Shown piece by piece: positions 1 through 6,728 of a stretch of DNA of 21,367 nucleotides. The notes beneath the pieces were generated by a model. It ran no database searches. It had not been told where the DNA came from and saw only the letters and a program-made list of their open reading frames with translations. The stretch lies in assembly GCA_964654535.1 (NCBI GenBank), contig CAZZIZ010000036.1:1-21367 (forward strand). Direction: 5' to 3'. Source of the DNA: CAZZIZ01 sp964654535. Lineage in GTDB: Bacteria > Bacteroidota > Bacteroidia > Chitinophagales > UBA2359. A program made the position numbers and the translations under genes. Positions within the stretch are counted from its first letter, which is position 1; each line of letters begins with the position of its first letter.

Positions 1-100
1 TTCTCAGATGATTCTTATTTCCAAACGATTTCGGCCTTAACTTAATGACATTGGGGGCACGCCCAAAACTATTAAGTTTGGCCATACCCAAAACACCCCA

Positions 101-131
101 CAAAAAAAGCCCAAGCAAATCTGCCCGGGCT
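101..131 (-). terminator. Intrinsic terminator of the exosortase operon
   Basis: Read on the minus strand, AGCCCGGGCA and TGCTTGGGCT form a ten-pair stem (two G-U pairs) around a GATT loop, followed directly by a run of seven T. It lies about 30 bases past the stop codon of the last gene (160), where a rho-independent terminator for the minus-strand operon is expected. Confidence 0.8.
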
Positions 132-159
132 CTCAAATGTTTTTTCAAAATCAGTTTCC

Positions 160-789
160 TTAACTCTTCCACTTAATAGAACAGCCAATCGCTTTAGTCT
201 TGTAAGGACTCGGGATACGCCCGGCGCGCATAGCTTCTATCGCTTCCTCCAAATACCTTACATCCACCTCAGTTGGCTTGTTGGCATTGTCGTCAATAGC
301 GCCAAAGTATTGCAGCACCATTTCTTTGTCTACTAAGAAAACGTGAGGTGTGCGGGTTGCACCAAATCGACGCGCCACTTCTTGAGTCTCGTCAAACAAG
401 TATGGGAAAGGAAATCCTTTTTCTTTTGCACGAACTTTCATATTATCAAAAGAATCCTCGGGATATTGCGCTACGTCATTAGAGCTGATCATAATGGTCT
501 CAATGTTTTGATCCTTGTATTTATTGGCCAAATCGATAATGCGATCTTCATAAGCAACAGAATAAGGGCAGTGGTTGCAACTGAAAATTACGATGAAGGC
601 TTCCGCCTCTGGGTAGTTTTCCATACCCACCATTTCATCGTCAATATTAATCAACTTGAAATCCTTTACGGTGTCGCCGTAAGTGTAACCAGTAGCTACT
701 ACAGGCTTAAGCTTCTTGGTCATTTTTGCGTCTTGAGCGCTTAGTGGTAACATAAGTAGGGCCACAAGTCCCATCAAGATATACTTCAT
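160..789 (-). CDS. Exported thioredoxin-family (AhpC/TSA-like) protein
   Basis: A 209-aa thioredoxin-fold protein with an N-terminal signal peptide (hydrophobic residues 3-18, likely cut after LSAQ). The redox motif is CNHC at residues 71-74, preceded by a beta strand (AFIVIFS) and followed by PYS. The cis-proline loop is TRTPH (Pro148). A further cysteine occurs in GCSIKW near the C-terminus, a tail seen in periplasmic AhpC/TSA-like proteins of this type. It probably acts as a thiol-disulfide or peroxidatic oxidoreductase in the periplasm. Its ATG overlaps the stop of the upstream TlpA-like gene (ATGA, 786-789), so the two are translationally coupled at the end of the exosortase operon. The substrate is unknown; a link to the cysteine-rich exosortase substrate upstream is inference. 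The fold call is firm, the biological role is not. Confidence 0.9.
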   Translation of the reverse strand: MKYILMGLVALLMLPLSAQDAKMTKKLKPVVATGYTYGDTVKDFKLINIDDEMVGMENYPEAEAFIVIFSCNHCPYSVAYEDRIIDLANKYKDQNIETIMISSNDVAQYPEDSFDNMKVRAKEKGFPFPYLFDETQEVARRFGATRTPHVFLVDKEMVLQYFGAIDDNANKPTEVDVRYLEEAIEAMRAGRIPSPYKTKAIGCSIKWKS

Positions 790-1283
790 AATAAGTCTAT
801 TTTAAATTCTTCTGTTAATACTTTTACTAAAATACCATCTTCGAGCTGTCCTTCAAAGAACCATCGCTTTTCTCTAGTACTGTCTAAAATGAGCGTAAAG
901 GGTATAGCGCCACTCCATTGTGGCTCTACGCTGTCTATCCATTTGTTGGGATCTCCAGCGTCTAGAAAAGACACGGTGGAACGCAATTTGTGCTCCTCAA
1001 TAAATGGTAGTAGGTGGCTGCCTATTTGGTTTTCAAAATCCAAACTAAGCAATACTATTTCTATATCGTCGCTGCTAAACTGATCGTGTAGCGCTTCTAT
1101 TTGTGGTAACTCTTCAACACAAGGTTTGCACCAGGTCGCCCAAAAGTTGATAAGCAATACACCATTGCCTTGTTCTTTTAAGAGCTTTTCGAGACCGTCA
1201 ATTTCGGTTAGGGTTAGTTCGTTTTCTTGAGCTTGAATTCCTAAACTTAGGACTAAGCAAAGGCTGAGTAGGAGGTACTTCAT
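786..1283 (-). CDS. Exported TlpA-like thiol-disulfide oxidoreductase
   Basis: A 165-aa protein with a signal peptide (MKYLLLSLCLVLSLGIQAQ) and a TlpA/ResA-type thioredoxin domain: LLINFWATWCKPC, with the active-site CKPC at residues 52-55, and a cis-proline in GAIPFT (Pro128). I chose the ATG at 1283 rather than the longer frame opening at 1346, because it yields a clean signal peptide and produces an ATGA overlap with the stop of the preceding gene (1280-1283). TlpA/ResA proteins are normally reductants that keep periplasmic cysteines reduced. Coupling to the exosortase cluster suggests either maintenance of the exosortase catalytic cysteine or handling of the many cysteines of the exported substrate; both are inference. 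It is followed by a second thioredoxin-fold protein through another 4-bp overlap. Confidence 0.92.
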   Translation of the reverse strand: MKYLLLSLCLVLSLGIQAQENELTLTEIDGLEKLLKEQGNGVLLINFWATWCKPCVEELPQIEALHDQFSSDDIEIVLLSLDFENQIGSHLLPFIEEHKLRSTVSFLDAGDPNKWIDSVEPQWSGAIPFTLILDSTREKRWFFEGQLEDGILVKVLTEEFKIDLL

Positions 1284-1936
1284 TCTGGTTTCAATAGCTT
1301 TGAAAATTTCGTAAAATCGCTGGCTTTGAAGGTAAGCATTGCCCAAAGTATAACCGCCAAAACCAAAGCGATTCCAATGTTTTCGAACAAGTTATAACTG
1401 AAATTAACCATTCTTTCACTGCTTTCTGTCAGATAAACTACGTCGAGTTCATCGTTTAGATTGAACTCCTTGAGCATATATAAATAAAACTTCAAAAAGA
1501 CAAAGGCCTGCATAAATACAGTCCCAAGGACTATAGACCCTATTTTTCGCTTCCAGTTTACTGGCGAGCTCAAAATTAATGCCCACAAAAATAATAGGGG
1601 CAGGGTTGCAAAAACCCAGAGTCGAATGTGGCCAGTAGAACCGGGATAGCTCAAAGTCTTGGCCAGCGCGGGATTCATTTTAACTTTTTGTTCGACCGAG
1701 CGCTTTTGATCGCCATTGTAAATGATAACTCGCATTTTTTCCTGCGGGTCGTCGTCTCCTTGAACCAAGTCGAATTTTGCCACTCCCGGGCCAGCGAAAC
1801 TACCAAAGAGCGTTTGACAAGTATTGTTTAACAGGCTGTGATATTTATAACCTATCGGTGTAAGCGAAAGCAGCGCCCAAAGCGCTAGATACACCACGGC
1901 AAAGGTCAAGAAAAAACGGAGAATCCCGCCCGTCAC
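1280..1936 (-). CDS. Exosortase-associated membrane protein (XrtH partner-like)
   Basis: A 218-aa protein with four predicted membrane helices (about residues 5-25, 104-124, 130-155 and 185-205) and an extracytoplasmic loop of roughly 75 residues between helices 1 and 2. The start codon is GTG at 1936, giving a GTGA overlap with the exosortase stop, so the two proteins are made in a coupled way. A membrane protein immediately downstream of exosortase H is a recurring arrangement, and I believe a family called exosortase H-associated membrane protein exists; this assignment rests on position and topology, not on a motif I can verify. It also overlaps the next gene (TlpA-like) by ATGA. It likely forms part of the exosortase complex in the inner membrane. 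Confidence 0.7.
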   Translation of the reverse strand: MTGGILRFFLTFAVVYLALWALLSLTPIGYKYHSLLNNTCQTLFGSFAGPGVAKFDLVQGDDDPQEKMRVIIYNGDQKRSVEQKVKMNPALAKTLSYPGSTGHIRLWVFATLPLLFLWALILSSPVNWKRKIGSIVLGTVFMQAFVFLKFYLYMLKEFNLNDELDVVYLTESSERMVNFSYNLFENIGIALVLAVILWAMLTFKASDFTKFSKLLKPE

Positions 1937-2514
1937 GCCGTCGCTGTTTTGTTTTGCTTATTGACCCACTGAATCCAAATCAAGACTGTGATAATGGCTA
2001 GGATTATAAAGAGCACCTGCCAAAAATCCAAGTGCATAAAGTCAAATGCCTTGCGGTAGTATTTGCCAGTAAGAAACAAGGTCATAATTCGAAACAGATT
2101 TAGGAAAAGCAAAAAGCTAACCCCAATAAAAATGCCTTTGACCTTTTGACCCAACTTGGATGGAAAAACCAGCATACCTGCTACGCAGAGCATTATGGCT
2201 TCTATGCCATCGCAACCGGCTTTTACGTTTACACTAAACGATTGACTTACGATGCGCTCATTTATGGTGTTGGTATCCATACCTAAGATGTTTAGGAAAA
2301 AACTACCGACCGTTGCATTTGCCGCAGCAATTTTGGATAAGATGTTTTCTTGGAAAAACTGAGTCGCCCAAATGGCATAGAAGAGCACCATTATGGCAAT
2401 GAAAAAGAACAGCGGTTTTAATATTATGGCACGCGCATTCCATTCATCCTTCATTGAGAATGAAGAAGATTCTTTCTTGTTCACTTTAGTTTGTTCTTTT
2501 TTCGACTTCGACAT
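1933..2514 (-). CDS. xrtH: Exosortase, XrtH-like (IPTL-CTERM processing)
   Basis: A 193-aa polytopic membrane protein with the exosortase/archaeosortase signature: catalytic Cys101 in VKAGCDGIEA, Arg142 in LNLFRIM and His161 in MHLDFW, each at the edge of a hydrophobic segment. The N-terminal 25 residues are lysine-rich and cytoplasmic. Exosortases are transpeptidase-like enzymes that recognise a C-terminal tripartite signal, cleave before the membrane helix and allow surface attachment or release. The subtype call (H, specific for IPTLxxWG tails) is drawn from the IPTTSEWG tail on the protein encoded first in the same operon, plus the downstream partner membrane protein; the sequence alone would support only the superfamily. 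The ATG at 2514 lies 21 bases after the stop of the small membrane protein gene. Confidence 0.88.
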   Translation of the reverse strand: MSKSKKEQTKVNKKESSSFSMKDEWNARAIILKPLFFFIAIMVLFYAIWATQFFQENILSKIAAANATVGSFFLNILGMDTNTINERIVSQSFSVNVKAGCDGIEAIMLCVAGMLVFPSKLGQKVKGIFIGVSFLLFLNLFRIMTLFLTGKYYRKAFDFMHLDFWQVLFIILAIITVLIWIQWVNKQNKTATA

Positions 2515-2535
2515 CTTGAGGGGGGAATCAAAGTT

Positions 2536-2760
2536 TTACGAATCGCCAGGTGGATTTTTAAAAATCACCAATAAGTGCACGAAGTAGGTAAAGAGCATAG
2601 CCGCAAAGGTTGACCCTATCAAATCAGTTCTCGTCACTTCTCCGTAGTACCAATAAGAGATCAAGTGGCCAATTATCCAAAGAGCCACGACAATTAAAAA
2701 GCACCAAAAGAAGACTTTGTTCGCAAAAGGGAAAAAGTTAAAAAGCTTCTTTTCTTCCAT
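2536..2760 (-). CDS. Small two-helix membrane protein of the exosortase operon
   Basis: A 74-aa protein starting with MEEKKLFNFF and carrying two predicted membrane helices (about residues 16-37 and 46-68) separated by a short polar turn (YWYYGEVTRTDL), so both termini should be on the same side. I chose the ATG at 2760 over the longer frame opening with TTG at 2796, because MEEKK begins just ahead of the first hydrophobic segment. The gene lies between the sorting substrate and the exosortase in the same orientation. No family recognised. A plausible role is an exosortase accessory subunit, purely from position. The short length makes it easy to miss in automated annotation. Confidence 0.7.
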   Translation of the reverse strand: MEEKKLFNFFPFANKVFFWCFLIVVALWIIGHLISYWYYGEVTRTDLIGSTFAAMLFTYFVHLLVIFKNPPGDS

Positions 2761-2849
2761 TGTTTCTATTGAAGAGACAATATATAAAAAAGGCAAACAC
2801 AGCGGTTCGGCACTTTATGCTCAAATCCGAATAATGTCTTAAGCTTTAT

Positions 2850-2872
2850 CAAAAACGCTCAGAACGTTAACC
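2850..2872 (-). terminator. Possible weak or leaky terminator after the substrate gene
   Basis: On the minus strand AACGTTC and GAGCGTT pair almost back to back (with one G-U pair), and the second arm runs into TTTTT. The stem is short, so termination would be partial at best. It lies in the 165-base space between the substrate gene and the small membrane protein gene, where partial termination would make more substrate than enzyme. No promoter motif for the downstream genes was evident in this space. Confidence 0.25.
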
Positions 2873-2925
2873 TTGGCATTGCTCGTCAAGCGCCAAATTC
2901 TAATTTCATACTCAATGTGGTCGTC

Positions 2926-5442
2926 CTAAGCCTCAGCTACAATTTCCTCAAATTCTCTTCGTCTTACAAATATTGTAATAACCGAGAGCAAAGAAAGTGC
3001 TAAGCACAGAAGCCCCCATTCGGATGTGGTCGGTATGCCTGCAGCCAAACAATCATCGCCAACATTGACTGTAGTTGAAGCAGAGCCAGCACATCCATTT
3101 CCATCGGTATAAGTGTAGTTCAAATCAAAAGAACCAATTCCCATTGCGCTAGGGTCGAAGGTCGTAATAGTCGCTCCACTCGCATCAGTCCAAACCCCAC
3201 CCGGAGGTGTTGCCCAAACATCCAAATTGAATACGCCAACCTGCGTACAAAGTTCAGTTGGTAAAGAAATCGTAATGGTCGGTTCAGAAGTTACACTCAC
3301 CTGCGTACAGTCTGTCAAGAAAGAAGTCGGCCCGTTCAAGGAACTACAAACATCTTCGATAGAAGAAAGCGTTTGTCCCACAGAGCCATCCACTATCGGA
3401 GCATCCGCTGGAGGAAAGTTAACCGCACATACGTAATAATCACCTTCTGCTAATCCGGTAGCAGGAAAGAGACCAGTATTGTTTACTTGTAATATAGTAC
3501 CCGAACCATTGTTAGCGTCGCTAAGTATGTAACGCTGACTGTTGCCAGTAAACCATCCTGCGAAACCAACGCGGATTTCTGCGTTTAAATCATTGGAACA
3601 AGCAACGGTATTAGAATCTTTTAAGACAACATCAAAAGGAGTTGTCAAAGAGCCACAATTCATGCTTGGATCTAAAGCGGCGATTGTACTTGGTATAGTG
3701 GGAACTACAAAACCTAAGGCACACAAATTGTAAGTAAATGCAACTACGCTATAAGAAGTGTTGAACGCTGCGCCATCTGCTAGGCCAAATTCACCGGTAA
3801 CATTACTAGCGACCACAGTACCACCTGCGTCGACTAAAATGTAAGTCGTTTCAAAGCACACTCCTTGGTCGCCGCCATTGGCACCCACGGTTATACTACC
3901 TACGTAGCATTGACCACTGATTGCTGCGCAAGATCCATCATTACAGTTTGCAGTTGGGTCAAAATTAGGCGAAGATGGGTTTGTACATCCTGCTATAATC
4001 GGAGTAGGATCAGCGATACAAGAACAAGTTGCGGAATCAAAAGTTTCCAAAGGCCCCGCATTGCAATCAGTATTACAAACAGGTGCTATGGTCAAGTTAA
4101 CCGTTACATCCGCAGTGTCCATACAAGTCGGGTCGTTCGGATCTGTCACCGTGTAGGTGTAGACACCACCTGGATCAACCGCTGGATCAAACAGACCAGT
4201 GCCACTAGCCAATGCAGGGCTGAAAGTTCCACCAGGGTTACCATCCGTCGGACTAATGTCGGTTGTGCCGTCGGCAGAACAAACATCTAAAGTGCCATCA
4301 GATCCAGCTATACCGTCGCAGGTAGCAGGTGCAAAACAAATGGTCTGTACCATATTTCCAAAAATAGGAGCGGTTGTTCCAGCATTGTTGTCCGTTTGCA
4401 GTGGAAAGCTTCCATTTAAAACCAAGGAGTTCTCATCCAAAATCCAAAATGCATTATCAATGGCAGATAAGTATGTAACCTCCAACCAATACGTCCCCGG
4501 TGTTACCATCAAGTCGGGAATATCTAGAAGCACATCAAAGATTAACCAACCGGGAACCTGAGTCGAAACATAGTTCGCATTTGTCAAAGTAAGTGGCCCC
4601 AAAACAGGTAGACCAGGGGTACCGCCACCGTCGGTGTAAATGATTACCTCAAAATCTTCAGTAGGAGGAGTTGTAAAGAAGTTGCCGAGCGCATCTTGAA
4701 AAAAGAATTGCACGCCCACCTCGTTTATATCTCCAGTACTGGGGATTGAAAAGTCTTCCGCAATAGAAAAGCCAGCAACAGCTGACGCTGTATTTCCAGC
4801 AGTATACATACCATCGTGTCCGTTCCCCAATAAAGTGTCGTTACAACTTGGAAACGGAGCCAGAGGCGGAGTAGGAGGTGGTACTATGCATGAACCATCG
4901 TCGTCAGCTGCCGCAACACACATATTGAAATTCAAAGCCGAAGGGTTTGAACAACCAGTGATTAAAGTAGCATCGCCATCAACAGAAAAAGTAAACGACT
5001 CAGCAACTGAGCAAGTAGGGTCTGGGCCACCACCAACCGCAGTCGGCGTAACAATTGCAATTGGGCAACCCTGCAAAGCGCTCTGTCCGTTCACACTGCC
5101 ATCGTCACTAATAGCAATTGTCACTCCACCAGCATCAGCTGCACCGTTGTTCCAGTTATCACCAAAGCTGTCGTAGAAGTTAAAAGTGTAGTTTACGTTA
5201 TTGGTAAAGCAAGCCGTTTGCGTAACCGTAGAAGCGTCCAACACAACCGCACCAATTGGACAGCCACCCTCAATGGTGCCACTCGCAGCAGCAGGAGCAG
5301 TGTCCCAACCAATTTCAACGGCGAAGTTAAAAGGCGCGTTAATCGTAAAAGTTAGTTCCGTCTCGCCAGAGGGGCATTGAGAAAATAAATTGAACTGGGC
5401 AGTACATACAAATACTGCCATGAAAAGGAGTTTTGTTTTCAT
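2926..5442 (-). CDS. Large cysteine-rich secreted protein with IPTL-CTERM sorting tail
   Basis: An 838-aa protein with signal peptide (residues 1-21) and a tripartite C-terminal sorting signal: IPTTSEWG (803-810), a hydrophobic helix (811-826) and RRR (827-829). This is the IPTL-CTERM type handled by exosortase H. After the arginines there is an extra nine-residue acidic tail (EFEEIVAEA). The ectodomain includes a DSFGDNWNNG turn (91-100), two short modules of the form GCxNPxxxNF...DDGSC/NDGSC (163-185 and 485-505), a CNAGPLETFDSATCSC motif (460-475) and proline/threonine-rich linkers. I count 33 cysteines, 31 of them outside the signal peptide and tail. No enzymatic domain recognised; an adhesin or structural surface protein is likely. 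It is the first gene of the exosortase operon and appears to be its dedicated substrate. Confidence 0.93.
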   Translation of the reverse strand: MKTKLLFMAVFVCTAQFNLFSQCPSGETELTFTINAPFNFAVEIGWDTAPAAASGTIEGGCPIGAVVLDASTVTQTACFTNNVNYTFNFYDSFGDNWNNGAADAGGVTIAISDDGSVNGQSALQGCPIAIVTPTAVGGGPDPTCSVAESFTFSVDGDATLITGCSNPSALNFNMCVAAADDDGSCIVPPPTPPLAPFPSCNDTLLGNGHDGMYTAGNTASAVAGFSIAEDFSIPSTGDINEVGVQFFFQDALGNFFTTPPTEDFEVIIYTDGGGTPGLPVLGPLTLTNANYVSTQVPGWLIFDVLLDIPDLMVTPGTYWLEVTYLSAIDNAFWILDENSLVLNGSFPLQTDNNAGTTAPIFGNMVQTICFAPATCDGIAGSDGTLDVCSADGTTDISPTDGNPGGTFSPALASGTGLFDPAVDPGGVYTYTVTDPNDPTCMDTADVTVNLTIAPVCNTDCNAGPLETFDSATCSCIADPTPIIAGCTNPSSPNFDPTANCNDGSCAAISGQCYVGSITVGANGGDQGVCFETTYILVDAGGTVVASNVTGEFGLADGAAFNTSYSVVAFTYNLCALGFVVPTIPSTIAALDPSMNCGSLTTPFDVVLKDSNTVACSNDLNAEIRVGFAGWFTGNSQRYILSDANNGSGTILQVNNTGLFPATGLAEGDYYVCAVNFPPADAPIVDGSVGQTLSSIEDVCSSLNGPTSFLTDCTQVSVTSEPTITISLPTELCTQVGVFNLDVWATPPGGVWTDASGATITTFDPSAMGIGSFDLNYTYTDGNGCAGSASTTVNVGDDCLAAGIPTTSEWGLLCLALSLLSVITIFVRRREFEEIVAEA

Positions 5443-5574
5443 ATCAAATTATTGTGGGTCAATAAATTTGCAACCAAGCCCTCAAAAGATAAGAAGAGCT
5501 GCCATATATTACCTAAAGCAAATCTGTTTTGACCTTCAAATTGCCGTGTTTTTTGAGGGTTTTAGAGCTGTTTT

Positions 5575-5770
5575 GGGCAGCAACAGGCTATCCGCTTGTA
5601 CTCGGCACTTGGAAAGTGCTTTCGCCCAACACCTTGGCAGGAGCTTCCTCTGGTCGCTCTGCACGGTGGGGCTCAATGCACTTTCCAAGCACCTCATACC
5701 GCTTCTATCCTGGCTGCGGCTGGGCTGCGACTACTTCGGCAGGGCTGAGACCAGTGCAAATCCCCCTTTA
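5575..5770. repeat. Palindromic intergenic repeat element (type 2)
   Basis: This GC-richer block fills most of the 378-base gap between two divergent genes. Arms GCACTTGGAAAGTGC (5605-5619) and GCACTTTCCAAGCACC (5678-5693) pair; matching continues outward with mismatches (GGCTATCCGCTTGTACTC against CATACCGCTTCTATCC) and inward (GCCCAACACC against GGTGGGGC). The whole is a nested imperfect palindrome of roughly 120 bases followed by a G/C-rich tail ending near CCAGTGCAAATCCCC. The open frames across it (both about 80-130 codons on the plus strand) show no protein-like character. From memory, similar blocks recur between genes in other Bacteroidota; that needs a search. A separate 9-bp inverted repeat, CCCTCAAAA/TTTTGAGGG, lies just outside at 5479-5487 and 5551-5559. 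Confidence 0.6.
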
Positions 5771-5781
5771 AACTTTTAGCA

Positions 5782-5789
5782 TATTTTTG
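5782..5789 (+). promoter_or_regulatory. Bacteroidota -7 promoter element TATTTTTG
   Basis: TATTTTTG matches the phylum consensus TAnnTTTG exactly and ends 31 bases before the ATG at 5821. No clear TTTG -33 element stands at the usual spacing. It lies immediately after the palindromic repeat element, so the repeat stays outside the transcript of the plus-strand operon. Confidence 0.5.
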
Positions 5790-5820
5790 GGTCATAAATC
5801 ATTAGATCAAAACCAAATCA

Positions 5821-6333
5821 ATGCATTTGCTAAAAACAATTCTACTAGCCATTTTACTTCTACCACTCGCACAAAACCTAGACGCTCAAAACTGCAGATT
5901 CGAAGTCGAAGACATCGACAAATTTGCCAAGACAAAAAAACTCATTACCAAATCGTCAGTACTCTGGAATCCTGGAAATGGAAACAGCTTTACCATTAAA
6001 GGAAAACTAGAAAGCGGACAGCGCGCACTTCTATGCCGCTATGTTTTTAACAAACCTTATACTATTGCAGAAGGCGCACAAATTATTTTCCTTTTTGAAG
6101 ACGGCGAATCACTAGTACTTATTGCTCAAGGTGAATCAGTGGCAAAAAGTGAAAAGGAGAAATTGCTTTATAACAGCACCTTTACATTAATAATGAACGA
6201 AGAGCAATATGCCATCCTCGCAGAAAAGGCAGTAAGCGATATTCGCATCACGGCCAAAGAAAGAAACTTCGATCGTCCAATTAAGAAGGAACACGCTAAG
6301 CGCGTAGCAGATTTGGTTTCTTGTTTGAACTAA
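5821..6333 (+). CDS. Secreted protein of unknown function
   Basis: A 170-aa protein with a clear signal peptide (MHLLKTILLAILLLPLAQ..., likely cut after LDAQ). The mature part is a mixed alpha/beta protein of about 147 residues with three cysteines (NCRFEVE, ALLCRYVF, LVSCLN). No family recognised. Its beta-rich middle (NSFTIKGKLESGQRALLCRY, IIFLFEDGESLVLIAQGE) suggests a small ligand- or surface-binding fold, but this is not diagnostic. It is the first gene of a plus-strand group with the holin-like gene starting 23 bases further on, and a good -7 promoter box lies upstream. Confidence 0.8.
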   Translation: MHLLKTILLAILLLPLAQNLDAQNCRFEVEDIDKFAKTKKLITKSSVLWNPGNGNSFTIKGKLESGQRALLCRYVFNKPYTIAEGAQIIFLFEDGESLVLIAQGESVAKSEKEKLLYNSTFTLIMNEEQYAILAEKAVSDIRITAKERNFDRPIKKEHAKRVADLVSCLN

Positions 6334-6356
6334 GCAGAACTTAGGTTCAGCAAATT

Positions 6357-6728
6357 ATGTACTGGATACTACAATTACTGATGTACGGTTTATCCGTATT
6401 CCTTGCAGCACGATTCCTGCCTGGAGTGGAAGTAGAAAGCTACCAGACCGCAATAATTGTAGCTGCTGGGCTATGGATCGTCAATAAAACCATACGCCCC
6501 ATCTTTACCTTTTTGACCATTCCGATAAGTGTACTTACGCTAGGGATTTTCTACGTATTTATAAACGCCTTAATGATATCGCTGGTAGCCTACCTAATCG
6601 ATGGCTTCTCCATTAGCTCGAGCGTACTTTGGGCTTTCGTTTTAGGTATCGTACTCTCTGTACTCAACAGTATTTTCGATAGACTTATCGGTAGCACCAA
6701 GAAAAGAGCAAAGCGAGTCGAAAAATGA
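6357..6728 (+). CDS. Phage holin family IV-like membrane protein
   Basis: A 123-aa protein with four closely spaced membrane helices (about residues 4-20, 30-46, 53-80 and 85-110) and a basic C-terminus (GSTKKRAKRVEK). The conserved core AARFLPGVEVESYQTAIIVAAGLWIVNKTIRPIF... with its VNxxIRPI motif fits the mycobacterial 4-TMS phage holin superfamily (PF04020), which is widespread on bacterial chromosomes and mostly has no link to phage. Function in such bacteria is unknown. The stop overlaps the ATG of the downstream glycosyltransferase (ATGA, 6725-6728), so the pair is translationally coupled. No other phage genes lie nearby, so I do not read this as prophage. Confidence 0.88.
   Translation: MYWILQLLMYGLSVFLAARFLPGVEVESYQTAIIVAAGLWIVNKTIRPIFTFLTIPISVLTLGIFYVFINALMISLVAYLIDGFSISSSVLWAFVLGIVLSVLNSIFDRLIGSTKKRAKRVEK

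Noticed and set aside
48..62. ATTGGGGGCACGCC near the window start resembles the end box of the dispersed repeat (copy B end).
   Set aside because: Only about 14 bases agree and the conserved middle block and hairpins are absent to its left, so it is at most a remnant and could be chance.
3227..5176. Several plus-strand open frames of 60-140 codons opposite the IPTL-CTERM gene.
   Set aside because: They are antisense shadows of a long, well-supported minus-strand gene and show no protein-like composition of their own.
5430..5455. TTGATATGAAAAC shared by the start regions of the IPTL-CTERM gene and the T9SS type B gene (also near 14771).
   Set aside because: Most of the match is the common start MKT/MKTK of signal peptides plus a few bases, too short to call a shared regulatory leader.
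5390..5779. Plus-strand open frames of 80 and 129 codons in the intergenic region.
   Set aside because: They run through the nested palindromic repeat, differ by frame over the same bases, and have no recognisable features.
6357..6728. The holin-family gene as evidence for a prophage.
   Set aside because: This family is common on bacterial chromosomes and there are no integrase, lysis, capsid or other phage genes in the window.
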